This document shows positions 16,096 to 24,680 of a stretch of 25,219 nucleotides of DNA, in pieces. Numbering within the stretch: position 1 is the stretch's first letter; every line of letters begins with the position of its first letter. This stretch comes from Planctomycetota bacterium (GTDB lineage: Bacteria > Planctomycetota > PUPC01 > JACPCR01), in NCBI GenBank assembly GCA_030740295.1, contig JASLXP010000802.1:1-25219 (forward strand). The letters are read 5' to 3'. The notes beneath the pieces were generated by a model that worked only from the letters and a program-made list of their open reading frames with translations, searched no databases and was not told the DNA's origin. A program made the position numbers and the translations under genes.

Positions 16096-18299
16096 GCAGA
16101 GCGTGCGGGAGTGTGCGGAAGTGAGGGCCTGTGAGCGTGCGGGAACGCGGGAGTTTCCGTGTCATGCCGGGCGGTCATACGTTTTGAGAAATGATCTGAA
16201 AGCCATGCCTGTGCGATGAATGCAGTGAGGGCGAGGATGAGCAACGTCTTCCAGATTTCGTAACCGATGCGCTGTTGCCGCACGGCCTGCCCGATGCCGG
16301 ACGTGGCGGGCAGGACAGCCAGGCCGGTGCCGTTTAGAGCGTCTTTCAGACTCTCGATGTCGAGCGTCTTGACGTCAGCTTCGAGGGGCTCGACGTTGGC
16401 GGCGAAGGATGTTTCGCTCTGACCAATCGACTCCGCTTTATAGAAGCCGGGGCTGACCGCATAGCCGAAATCGATGTGTGCCCTGGCCGCGTCTCTTTCG
16501 ATCTTTCCAATGCGAGTTTCCCCAGAGGGCGTTTCCAGGCGCCGGATTGCCTGCAGCGATTCCTGTTCAAAGGGCAGGCGAATCCGTTTGCCCACGAGAA
16601 ATGTGGATGCATCTGAGCTGGACATATACGAAAGCAGTTGATGAATCCAGATCGGGTAAAGCGGGCTGATGGCCAGGTCATTCCATAAACGATCGATACT
16701 GCTGGCGAACAGCATGACCCGGCCAGCTCCCACCTTCTTTTCCGCGAGCAGAGGCGTGCCGTCCGATAGCTTCAACACCGTGCGCGCCTCCGGCAACAAT
16801 CGCATCTTTACGTGTCCCCAGAAACGGACACTCAAGGCCAGCTCTTGAGGTAGCCGTTGAATCGCCATGGCTAGCGGATGCCCGGTCGAGATGTCCAGGG
16901 CGAGTCCTTCCTCTTCATTCAAAAACTCTGGCTCGAGCATCTCCGCAGGGAGCAGACCCTCTTCAGTGCCCAGGGCGAGATTTATCTGGCCAAGGTCCGT
17001 GCGGTCGCCGGGGAAGAGGATGAGATTGGCGCCGCGCTGGACGGCCATCCTGATGGCTCGCGCAGTTTCATCGGGGAGTTGGTGGATGTTTGCCAGGATG
17101 ATGATCTCATCGCTCTCGAATTCGTAATCCAGAAACGCAGACTCGGAGAGGGTGGACAATTGCAGTCCGGCAGATAGCGCGCCCCCCTTGAGGCGGATGG
17201 CCTTTTGAAGGAAAAACGAATCGGACTGGATCGTTTGCTCCACATCACCTCCATCCACACACAGCACTCGTGTCGATTCGGAGATTTCAGCAACCGCGAA
17301 TCGCTCGTTGTCAGTTAGAAGTGCGGCGTCCGAGCCAATCGTCGCTCTAAGCCGGTGTTGCCCGGACCTGTCGAAGGGAACATCAAAGGACACCACCTGC
17401 CGCTCCCCCGGGCGAACGAGGGGCACAGTCTGCGTATCGAGAGTCTGCCCGTTCAGATCCATTTGTATGGCCACCTGCGGCCGCGGCTGTGCGCCATGAT
17501 TGGCAATCTCAACGACATACCGTGCAGAGCCGTTCGTCCGTAGCGTGCCGCCGACAAATTCCAGGCGGGTGATGGCAAGATTTTCAGAATGAGCAGGCTC
17601 CACACGAATGAGCAATGTCCGGCTCCCTTCGCCGGGCTGGGAACTCGCATTCAGAACTGACCTGGTCTTGTCCGAAAGAGATTTCCAGGTCGTCACCTGT
17701 GCATCGCTGACGATGTAACACTCTCGCAGCGGCGTATCGAGCTCGGCCATGAGTTCCTGAAGCTGCTCAAAACAGACATCGGGATTTAGTGGTTCCGGGA
17801 GATAACTGGCCTCAGCGAGAATCTCCTCAACTCGCTGCGCATCGTACCCCGCTTTGCGCAGCAGGATTCGGACGTTCTGACCCAGAAGAACAAGGGTCAG
17901 CCGATCGCCCGACTTCATGGTAGAGAGCACGGAATTCGCCGCCTCGCACGCATCCCTGAAGCGTGACCGAATCTCGCCGTGTCCCATGCTGTAAGAAGCA
18001 TCGACAGCCATGACGATTCCGACCCGCTGATCGCCCATCAGAAACGCACCGGCCCGGCTCAGGATGGTCGGCCGCAACAGGGCCAGCGCAAGCAGAGCCA
18101 ACGCAACGCAACGAAGAATGAGGACGATCAGGTCTTCAGTTTGAACGCGCCGTTTGTGCTTCTGCAGCACACGCTGAAGCAGGGCCATCGCTCCCCATCG
18201 AATCACCTGAAATTTGCGCAGCAGGTGAATAATGATTGGAAGCGCAATGCCCGCGGCTGCGAATCCACCCCAGAGCAATGGGGAGTTTATGAAGCCCAT
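16092..18299 (-). CDS. BatA-domain and VWA membrane protein
   Basis: A 735-aa protein. The N-terminus is a typical aerotolerance BatA domain: LLWGGFAAAGIALPIIIHLL (about 8-27) and a second membrane segment at about 57-77 ending LLRPT. The VWA domain has the MIDAS motif DASYS (D100, S102, S104). Middle regions are Ig-like (about 230-330) and amidotransferase-like (about 360-560). A final membrane segment lies near 693-708. A short basic Pro/His-rich tail follows, encoded by degenerate GTGCGGGA repeats at 16100-16150. The architecture closely parallels the next gene, suggesting an old duplication. It starts 85 nt after the 237-aa gene, across an inverted repeat, with no Shine-Dalgarno sequence. 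Confidence 0.9.
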   Translation of the reverse strand: MGFINSPLLWGGFAAAGIALPIIIHLLRKFQVIRWGAMALLQRVLQKHKRRVQTEDLIVLILRCVALALLALALLRPTILSRAGAFLMGDQRVGIVMAVDASYSMGHGEIRSRFRDACEAANSVLSTMKSGDRLTLVLLGQNVRILLRKAGYDAQRVEEILAEASYLPEPLNPDVCFEQLQELMAELDTPLRECYIVSDAQVTTWKSLSDKTRSVLNASSQPGEGSRTLLIRVEPAHSENLAITRLEFVGGTLRTNGSARYVVEIANHGAQPRPQVAIQMDLNGQTLDTQTVPLVRPGERQVVSFDVPFDRSGQHRLRATIGSDAALLTDNERFAVAEISESTRVLCVDGGDVEQTIQSDSFFLQKAIRLKGGALSAGLQLSTLSESAFLDYEFESDEIIILANIHQLPDETARAIRMAVQRGANLILFPGDRTDLGQINLALGTEEGLLPAEMLEPEFLNEEEGLALDISTGHPLAMAIQRLPQELALSVRFWGHVKMRLLPEARTVLKLSDGTPLLAEKKVGAGRVMLFASSIDRLWNDLAISPLYPIWIHQLLSYMSSSDASTFLVGKRIRLPFEQESLQAIRRLETPSGETRIGKIERDAARAHIDFGYAVSPGFYKAESIGQSETSFAANVEPLEADVKTLDIESLKDALNGTGLAVLPATSGIGQAVRQQRIGYEIWKTLLILALTAFIAQAWLSDHFSKRMTARHDTETPAFPHAHRPSLPHTPARSA

Positions 18300-18342
18300 A
18301 TTTGTCAGGAGAAAGGATGGAGAATGTTCAGGAAGCCCTTTT

Positions 18343-18411
18343 CAACGAATTCAAGGAAACAGCAATTGGAGAAATGATCGTCTTCTATTCGCTGTTTCCC
18401 TGAATTCGTTG
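18343..18411. repeat. Inverted repeat between the 237-aa gene and the BatA gene
   Basis: Two 21-base arms, 18343-18363 and 18391-18411, are complementary at 20 of 21 positions and enclose a 27-base loop. The left arm starts CAACGAATTC and ends AACAGC. On the minus strand the first arm encodes the last residues of the 237-aa protein, and its TAG stop (18385-18387) lies in the loop. No T-run follows, so it is not a standard terminator. It could tune BatA expression, stabilise the upstream mRNA, or be a small inserted element. Confidence 0.75.
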
Positions 18412-19098
18412 GAGGCTCTTTTTTGATGTTGGTGTGTTTGCTCTGCGCAGGTAATGGATGGCCAATAAGCTCAGTCTGATGGAGTCAAGATTCGAATGCT
18501 TGAGCAAGACATCGTTTTTCTTCAGCGATGCCTCGCCGAAGAATAATGCTCCATTGACCAGAGCTAGGTGATCCTTGTCCGCCAGCCCTTCTTCAGCCGC
18601 AGTGGCGAAGACGTAACCTGCGAGTTCTTCTCTATCGAAATTAAATCTGCCGAGTGCCGTCTTGAGCTGAATCTGTCTGGTATCGAGGGCGACCAGCTCA
18701 CCTGATACCGGCTTGCCGCTGAGCCGATATGCTCTGCCTGATTTGAGCTTTGTGAACCGGCGTCCCGCATGAAAGGAAATGGCCGCAATCAACTGTGCAT
18801 CTATTTCGTGCCGGCCGAGCGGCTCGACGAACATGATAAGTTTGTTGTTCTTGAGTCCAGTGATTCGTCCGGCCCAGCGCTCTCCATTGCGGAGGTACAG
18901 AAAATCGGGCGTGGTGAATCGCGGCTTGATGTCGCGATAAACGAAATGCAGAGCGTTCCATTTGATTTCTTTGCTGTTGATGAGGAGCGCGCCATTCTTG
19001 AGGCTGAGAGTGCCGGTCTGCTGGCCTGCCGCGGTGATGACCGAATCTGCCTGGACAGAGAGACCGATCACACTGATGCACATCATGCTCAATTTCAT
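18385..19098 (-). CDS. Uncharacterised secreted 237-aa protein within MoxR operon
   Basis: I do not recognise a family. ATG 19098 is chosen because it gives a 4-nt ATGA overlap with the DUF58 gene; a TTG at 19107 is an alternative. Residues 1-18 form a signal peptide (SMMCISVIGLSVQA). The mature part is beta-rich, with repeated motifs of the type gene-product-surface loops: GTLSLKNGALLINSKEIKW near 30 and YLRNGERWAGRITGLKNNKL near 70. These read as consecutive small beta-barrel-like repeats. The last residues are encoded inside the inverted repeat at 18391-18411 and may be recent additions. Its place between DUF58 and BatA genes suggests a periplasmic partner of the complex. Confidence 0.75.
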   Translation of the reverse strand: MKLSMMCISVIGLSVQADSVITAAGQQTGTLSLKNGALLINSKEIKWNALHFVYRDIKPRFTTPDFLYLRNGERWAGRITGLKNNKLIMFVEPLGRHEIDAQLIAAISFHAGRRFTKLKSGRAYRLSGKPVSGELVALDTRQIQLKTALGRFNFDREELAGYVFATAAEEGLADKDHLALVNGALFFGEASLKKNDVLLKHSNLDSIRLSLLAIHYLRRANTPTSKKSLQRIQGNSE

Positions 19099-20036
19099 CC
19101 ACTCCAATGCAGCACCTTTCTCGCGTTCAGGTATTCGATGAGGACCGACTGCACAGGGCGCGAAGTATCCACAATCACATAGTCTGCATGAATGGCATCG
19201 CAGGCGTTTTTGAATTTTTCCGTGAGCAACCGCAACTCCTCGAGATACTCCTGCCGGATGCGGTCCGGCTGCAGCCGGATTTCATCCTCACCCTCCAGGC
19301 CCTGAAAACGCACGATGCCATCGAATGGGAACGTCAGCTCTTCGTGGTCGAGGATGTGGAAGACGATCACATGCTGCCCGGTGAAGTGCAGATGATTGAG
19401 CCCGTCGATGAAAGCGTCTTCGTTATCAAACAGGTCCGAAAACAGGATGACGAAACCCCGGCGATTCAGGCGAGAGGCAAATTCATTCATGATGCCGCCG
19501 ACGTTGGTACGCGGCCGATCCTCGGTGCGGAAAAGCATCTCTGCGATATCGGCGATTACTGATGAGCGTCCCTGCGGCCGGATGTGATCGCGCAGCTCGT
19601 CATCAAAGACCGCGAGCCCTACCGAATCCCCTTGCTCCACGATCAGATAGGCCAACACTGCGGCAAAGTGTTTGGAATACTCGAGCTTGGTCATCTCGCC
19701 CGAACCAAAGAGCATCGATGAGCTCGCATCAAACAGAAACTGCGCGTCGAAATTCGTCTCTGCCTCGAATTGCTTGATGTAGTACCGATCCGTCCGGCCG
19801 TAGACTTTCCAATCCACATTTTTGATTTCATCGCCACTGGTGTAAGGCCGGTGATGGGTGAATTCCGTGCTGAGCCCATGCAGCAGGCTCCGATGCATCC
19901 CAATGCGCCCACCCTCGACCGCGCCGCGCACGAAGAGCTCCAGCGAACGGACTCGTTCGAGCACTTCGGGATCGAGGTAGGTATTTTGGGGAGCTCCCTG
20001 CCGATGCAATGAAGTCGAGTGATGTTCGGGCCTCAT
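19095..20036 (-). CDS. DUF58 domain-containing protein
   Basis: A 313-aa protein. The signature YTSGDEIKNVDWKVYGRTDR lies near residues 65-84, followed by KQFEAETN. A VWA-like fold follows with MIDAS-type DASSS (D103, S105, S107) and FVILFSDLFD near 195. No membrane segment is seen, so it is the short cytoplasmic type common in MoxR operons. DUF58 proteins accompany MoxR ATPases almost universally and are likely clients or adaptors. It overlaps MoxR by 4 nt (ATGA), with GAGGAG 11 nt before its ATG, and overlaps the 237-aa gene by 4 nt at its end. Confidence 0.95.
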   Translation of the reverse strand: MRPEHHSTSLHRQGAPQNTYLDPEVLERVRSLELFVRGAVEGGRIGMHRSLLHGLSTEFTHHRPYTSGDEIKNVDWKVYGRTDRYYIKQFEAETNFDAQFLFDASSSMLFGSGEMTKLEYSKHFAAVLAYLIVEQGDSVGLAVFDDELRDHIRPQGRSSVIADIAEMLFRTEDRPRTNVGGIMNEFASRLNRRGFVILFSDLFDNEDAFIDGLNHLHFTGQHVIVFHILDHEELTFPFDGIVRFQGLEGEDEIRLQPDRIRQEYLEELRLLTEKFKNACDAIHADYVIVDTSRPVQSVLIEYLNARKVLHWSG

Positions 20037-21037
20037 GAACCAGCTTTCTCCTCAATTAATTGCAGTACAATGTCGTCCGGTGTCAGCCCCTGCGATTGCG
20101 CGCTGAAGTTCGGCACGATGCGATGTCGGAGCACTGGCGCTGCAACAGCCTGCACATCTTCGAGGGCTACGTGATAACGGCCTTGAAGCACGGCCCGAGC
20201 CTTTGCACTGGTGATGAGATACATGCTGGCACGTGGCCCGGCGCCCCACGAAAGTAACTCACGAATAAAGCCGGGGCTCTCTTCTTCCTTCGGACGCGTG
20301 GCGCGGGTCAACTCAGTGGCGTAATCGACAATGCTGTCAGCCACCACGATGTGCCGGACGATATTCTGCGCTTCGAGGACATCGTCCCTTGTGAGCACAC
20401 CCTCGATATCAACTTCATCAGCGACAGCTTCCTGCTTCACAATCTTCACTTCCTCTTCTTTGGTCGGATAACGAACGACAACCTTGTAAAGGAAGCGATC
20501 CAGCTGTGCCTCGGGCAGGCGATATGTGCCTTCCTGCTCGATAGGGTTCTGAGTGGCAAGAACAAAGAACGGCGGCTCCAGATCAAAATCCTCGCCGCCG
20601 ACAGATACCTTTCGCTCCTGCATGGCTTCGAGCAGCGCGGCCTGCGTTTTCGGCGGCGTGCGATTAATTTCGTCCGCGAGAAGGATGTTGGTAAAGAGCG
20701 GTCCCTGCAGGAATTTGAAACGCCGCTCGCCCGTCTCCGGATCGTCCTGAAGAATCTCCGTGCCGGTGATATCGGAAGGCATCAAGTCAGGCGTGAACTG
20801 AATCCGCCGGAAGTCAAGGTGCATGCATTTGGCCAGCGAACTGATCATCAACGTCTTCGCCAGACCGGGCACACCCTCGAGCAGGCAGTGTCCACGGGCA
20901 AAGATCGCGGTCAGTAATTCTTCAATGACTTCATCCTGCCCTACGATGATCTTTGAGAGTTCGCCGCGGATGCGCTGACAGGCGCCAGCGATTCTGTCTA
21001 CGGATTCTTTGTCTGAGAGTTGGGGCTCTGCGCTCAT
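20033..21037 (-). CDS. MoxR-family AAA+ ATPase
   Basis: A 334-aa protein, the usual length for the family. Walker A GVPGLAKT is at 55-62 and Walker B LLADEINR at 119-126. The family-typical sensor-1 segment starts at ATQNPIEQEGTYRLPEAQLD (161-180). The C-terminal lid carries LLSWGAGPRASMYLITSAKA, also typical. All key ATPase residues are present. It is the first large gene of the operon, so the promoter is probably in 21038-21229; no convincing hexamer pair is visible there. A small frame at 21034-21162 ends in an ATGA overlap with this start. Confidence 0.97.
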   Translation of the reverse strand: MSAEPQLSDKESVDRIAGACQRIRGELSKIIVGQDEVIEELLTAIFARGHCLLEGVPGLAKTLMISSLAKCMHLDFRRIQFTPDLMPSDITGTEILQDDPETGERRFKFLQGPLFTNILLADEINRTPPKTQAALLEAMQERKVSVGGEDFDLEPPFFVLATQNPIEQEGTYRLPEAQLDRFLYKVVVRYPTKEEEVKIVKQEAVADEVDIEGVLTRDDVLEAQNIVRHIVVADSIVDYATELTRATRPKEEESPGFIRELLSWGAGPRASMYLITSAKARAVLQGRYHVALEDVQAVAAPVLRHRIVPNFSAQSQGLTPDDIVLQLIEEKAGS

Positions 21038-21162
21038 GTTTTCAATCTTCGGGCAGATTCAATCCTCGTCGTCGCCATTTCTTTAACAGATCGATGAGTT
21101 TGCTGATTCATGCTCCCTACAAGATCGGCCGACAGGTGGAGAGGTCGGGTCTCTATTCTCAT
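21034..21162 (-). CDS. Candidate 42-aa small ORF upstream of the MoxR gene
   Basis: The frame starts at ATG 21162 with AGAGG 8 nt upstream and ends TGA at 21034-21036, giving a 4-nt ATGA overlap with the MoxR start. The peptide is basic and hydrophilic (begins MRIETRPLHLSADLVG) and I do not recognise it. The overlap matches the operon's other junctions and could couple translation, but an open frame this short may arise by chance. Confidence 0.3.
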   Translation of the reverse strand: MRIETRPLHLSADLVGSMNQQTHRSVKEMATTRIESARRLKT

Positions 21163-21200
21163 GAATACAACCTCTGCGGAATGCTCATCTTCAGGCCAAG

Positions 21201-21221
21201 CGTTCAAACGTTCAAACGTTC
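21201..21221. repeat. Short tandem repeat, 8-base unit
   Basis: CGTTCAAA occurs twice in tandem followed by CGTTC, just before the stop of the 1112-aa gene (minus strand). It lies in the only sizeable space upstream of the MoxR operon, and may be a binding site or a slippage-prone tract. Confidence 0.6.
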
Positions 21222-21229
21222 TGCTGTTC

Positions 21230-24200
21230 CTACTTGGAGAATTCCAATACACCCCAATTCCGAGGCTCGAGCTTCAGCTCAAAGACTTCGTCGTTAATGA
21301 TTGCTGTCGCCTGGTTGTTCCACCAGATGCGGAGGGTGGTATCGAGTCCATTGGGATCTGAGTGGGTGATACCGAAGTCGGCGCGGAGTTTCTGGCCGGG
21401 CTTGATACTCAGGCCGAGCGCGGAGAGGGGGATCACCGCCTCTATGGTGTATGCGTTTTCGCCGAGGGCGATATGGATCTTTGCCGACTTCAGGACTCTA
21501 ATGCTGCCGACTTTGTATTCCCTGACTGTGCCTGAGCTGAAAGTTCTCGGTTTGCCGACGGTGCCTTCAGGTGCGATGGGTTGATAGAGGACCGCGGTGG
21601 GCGTGCCCTGGAAATTGCCGATCGAGAGTCGAAGGTCGCCACGGACCGCCTGGCCGCGCTTAGGATCGGCGGCGGGATCGGTGCCCAGTTGGAAGTCAAC
21701 GGTGTCGCCGGAGGTGTACATGTATTCGGGAGCGTCGGCACCGTTTTTCCAGGGGGTCTCATCCGGTACTTGCCAGGCGAGGTAGAGATTCTTTTCGTCC
21801 CAGGCGGCTACGGTGGATGTTGCTTTATCTCTGCGGCCATAGCGAATGGCCGGGCCGGGAAAATCTGCGGCGACGTTACCGGTGAATTTCGGTGTGGCTT
21901 TCCTGACGACCATCTCCTTCGGCTTGGTCGTAGCCTGGAGCCCCTGGCCACGTGCGAGCTTCGCTTTGACCACGTCAGATTCGCTGATCGTGATGGTGCC
22001 TCCTTTCAGTTCTTTCACCGAATCGAGTCCCACGACCTCCGTGTTCCAGAGCGCGAGTTTGCCGGCCTGTAGGTAGAGCTTGCCGTCCTTGCCCTGCGTC
22101 ATCGAGCCGCCGAAATCTTCGCCACCGAGGCCAGCCGGGATATTGTCGAGGACGGCGCCCGGGACGGCCTTTTCCGGATACTGCCACTTTTCCGAATCGC
22201 CCTGGAACAGGCGGGTAAGGTAATAACCACTCTCGCTGAGCACGTGCCATTCGCCTACGTTCGTGTTGATAGCCCATATGGCGCCGATCGGCTTCGGTAA
22301 CGTAGCACTGCCGACGAAACCGAACGCGCCTCGAATCAGTCCGGGCTGCGGGCCGGGCGCGTAGTGCGAGCCATGGACGCCATGAAATGTGTTCGGATAG
22401 GTCCAGAGGAGGCTTCCGGTCTCGACCTCATAACATCGATACAGATTGGCGCGCTCGTCGCTCGAAAGGATGAGCCGATTGTCAGGCGAGGGCATGGGCG
22501 CATTGAGAGGGCCGAGTTTGCGGATGCTGCCGAGGTCGTAAAGCGGCGCTCCGCAGGTCGTGAAACCTCTAAGACGAATCTGGTAGCCCGTGCCTTGATG
22601 GACCCCGTAAAAGGTGAGGTCGGTGTTCATGTTGAGGGACCAGCCGTTGTATCCGCAGAGCTGCAAGTCCTGATTGTGGGTTTGCACCTCGCTGCGCTGG
22701 GCACGCTGGTCCCCGTTCCGGTCTGCCCAGAAATAGGTCTTGCCGGCACGACCGTCTGTGCGGATGACTCCCCGGTAAGCGTAATCCGCATCATCGAGCC
22801 GTTCCCAGATGCTGACCTGCCAGACTCCCTTACGCTTGAACGTGCCGGCGAGATAGAGACGACCGTTCGAGCCTTCGCAGAAGCGGGAAAAGCTCTGCGG
22901 ATACTCCAGCGTAAACAGGCCGAGCATCTTGCCGCGGCCGGTCTTGGGATCGATGCGAAACTCGCAAGCCTCTCCAATCATCAGATTCGGATCGCGGGGA
23001 TTAATCGCGCCGCCGCTGGCGCCGTAATGGGTTGGGCCAAAAAACTCCTTGATGAACTCACCAGTTTTCGGATTCCAGACACTGATCCGCTTGGGCAGGA
23101 TATCGGATTCCGCGGCCCAGAGTCGGCCTCTGGCATCGATGACCAGGCCGTAGACCGCGCCCATGCCGTCAGGACTCCACGGGCCGAAACGTGTGCGGCC
23201 GCCGCGTTTGCCGATAGAGCGCAGCAGCTTGCCGTGCGGATCGAAAACATCGATCTGAAAACGCGGGCTTCCGAACGCGATGTAGATGTTGCCTTCGTTG
23301 TCTACGGTCAGCCCACCGAATCGGCGCAGGTTGTCCATGACCAGTCTGGTCTCGCCGGTCTGTGGATTGAGGGCGAGCAACTTGTCACGCTCGGAAAAGA
23401 GATAAAAGAGATCGTCCTTCACCGCGACAATGCGGCCGGGGGCGGCCGCGGGAATCTCCTTCTCGACGATACCGGTCTTCGCATTGATGACCGCGATGTA
23501 ATTACTCCTTGCTTTCGAAACCAATCCCGGGAACGCTTTCTCGATGTGGTGGCGATTAGCCTCCATGAGTTTGTCGCGGGACATGTGAAAAGCGCCTTGC
23601 ACGAAGTTGCGATCCTTGAGCAGACGCTTGACTGCATTGACCACAACATTGCGGCAATCCGGAACGTAATAGATGGGAGCCTTCAGTCCTTCGTCAGCGG
23701 TCTTGTCAGTGGGCAGCCAGGCGGTGATGGTCTTTGCTGTGCGCTCATCGAGCTGATTCCAGATGGCCGCGCCGACGGGGCCGACCTCTTTCACTTTCTT
23801 GAGAAAGCCGCGCCAGTCGAGGATGTCGTTCCGGCCGAAATTCCATTGGGAGAGGCTGAGGTAGAGCTTTCCCTTGTGAGCAGTGAGCCCTTCGGCGAGG
23901 TAGCTCAGCGATGAAGGCAACCCCGGCTCACCGCCCAGCAGGTCGCGCACTTCGATCTCGCCGGAATCCGTGCCAGGCCAGGGCATGAGCTTGCCCGTCT
24001 TGGCATCCACGCGCTTGAGGAGATTGCCGCTGCTATAGTAGACCAGACCGCGGTCGCTGGTTACGAGCCCGGCGCTGTTGAAATGAAACCCCGCGGCCCA
24101 CTGCACCTCATCATCGAGATTTAGTGCGATGAGCGCTTTGCCTGCTTCGGAGCCCGCCCAGCCAAGGTAAATCTGATTCTCGTCAGCCGCGCATGAGATT

Positions 24201-24568
24201 GGCCCAGCGTGGTCTCCGCCCCAGTAAGAGGTCGGGCCCGCATCCCACGGATCGCTGGGCCCGTGATAGGCCCAGCCGCGCAGGCGGAGGCCGATGCCCG
24301 TGTGATAGATCGCACTCCAGGTGTATTGGCCCGCAGCGACGGCCTGGCCAGGCGTCTTCCAGACAGGGGTGGTACGCCCATCCCATGCAATCGTATGTTT
24401 GCCTGCCTTGCGGCGTTCGCTGTTGAGCAGTTGGCGGACGACGAAACCATCGGCGCTCTTGATGATCAGTGAGACGTGCGCATCGTGTGGGAGCGTAAAA
24501 TTTATCGGCTCTGCGAGTGATGCGGGAACAGAGAAGTCGAGGACAAGCTGAATAAAGACTAAAATCAT
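21230..24568 (-). CDS. Secreted protein with FlgD-like Ig domain, beta-propeller, CBM9-like domain
   Basis: A 1112-aa protein. ATG 24568 is preferred over TTG 24571. Residues 1-20 are a signal peptide (VFIQLVLDFSVPASLA). Residues about 22-90 resemble FlgD-type Ig domains (VVRQLLN, KHTIAWDGR, GQYTWSAIYHTG). Residues about 130-880 carry NHL/PQQ-like propeller blades (LFYLFSERDKLLALNPQTGE; NEGNIYIAFGSPRFQIDVFD; DARGRLWAAESD). A C-terminal CBM9/DOMON-like domain covers about 910-1100 (VAAWDEKNLYLAWQVPDETP; YTIEAVIPLSALGL). Proteins of this layout are frequent in planctomycete-like and Lentisphaera-like genomes and are presumed to act on extracellular glycans; no catalytic site is evident. It ends 192 nt upstream of the MoxR gene on the same strand, and it has no Shine-Dalgarno sequence. 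Confidence 0.85.
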   Translation of the reverse strand: MILVFIQLVLDFSVPASLAEPINFTLPHDAHVSLIIKSADGFVVRQLLNSERRKAGKHTIAWDGRTTPVWKTPGQAVAAGQYTWSAIYHTGIGLRLRGWAYHGPSDPWDAGPTSYWGGDHAGPISCAADENQIYLGWAGSEAGKALIALNLDDEVQWAAGFHFNSAGLVTSDRGLVYYSSGNLLKRVDAKTGKLMPWPGTDSGEIEVRDLLGGEPGLPSSLSYLAEGLTAHKGKLYLSLSQWNFGRNDILDWRGFLKKVKEVGPVGAAIWNQLDERTAKTITAWLPTDKTADEGLKAPIYYVPDCRNVVVNAVKRLLKDRNFVQGAFHMSRDKLMEANRHHIEKAFPGLVSKARSNYIAVINAKTGIVEKEIPAAAPGRIVAVKDDLFYLFSERDKLLALNPQTGETRLVMDNLRRFGGLTVDNEGNIYIAFGSPRFQIDVFDPHGKLLRSIGKRGGRTRFGPWSPDGMGAVYGLVIDARGRLWAAESDILPKRISVWNPKTGEFIKEFFGPTHYGASGGAINPRDPNLMIGEACEFRIDPKTGRGKMLGLFTLEYPQSFSRFCEGSNGRLYLAGTFKRKGVWQVSIWERLDDADYAYRGVIRTDGRAGKTYFWADRNGDQRAQRSEVQTHNQDLQLCGYNGWSLNMNTDLTFYGVHQGTGYQIRLRGFTTCGAPLYDLGSIRKLGPLNAPMPSPDNRLILSSDERANLYRCYEVETGSLLWTYPNTFHGVHGSHYAPGPQPGLIRGAFGFVGSATLPKPIGAIWAINTNVGEWHVLSESGYYLTRLFQGDSEKWQYPEKAVPGAVLDNIPAGLGGEDFGGSMTQGKDGKLYLQAGKLALWNTEVVGLDSVKELKGGTITISESDVVKAKLARGQGLQATTKPKEMVVRKATPKFTGNVAADFPGPAIRYGRRDKATSTVAAWDEKNLYLAWQVPDETPWKNGADAPEYMYTSGDTVDFQLGTDPAADPKRGQAVRGDLRLSIGNFQGTPTAVLYQPIAPEGTVGKPRTFSSGTVREYKVGSIRVLKSAKIHIALGENAYTIEAVIPLSALGLSIKPGQKLRADFGITHSDPNGLDTTLRIWWNNQATAIINDEVFELKLEPRNWGVLEFSK

Positions 24569-24680
24569 CAAATGGAATATTCAGGTGATTGAGCGCAGGT
24601 CACACTTAATGTTGCGATTGTATCAGTCACGGAATCCACTTACTGAATACTAATCGGCGACGAGAGATTGGAGTAGAACA

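Noticed and set aside
18343..18411. Rho-independent terminator
   Set aside because: The stem is long and AT-containing, the loop is 27 bases and no T-run follows on either strand in the expected place.
22364..23914. Plus-strand open frame of 516 codons
   Set aside because: It lies wholly inside the 1112-aa propeller gene on the opposite strand, shows no domain, and reflects the codon bias of that gene.
24572..24680. Promoter for the nucleotidyltransferase gene
   Set aside because: AATACT near 24645 could be a -10 box but no acceptable -35 box lies at 16-18 bases, so no site is called.
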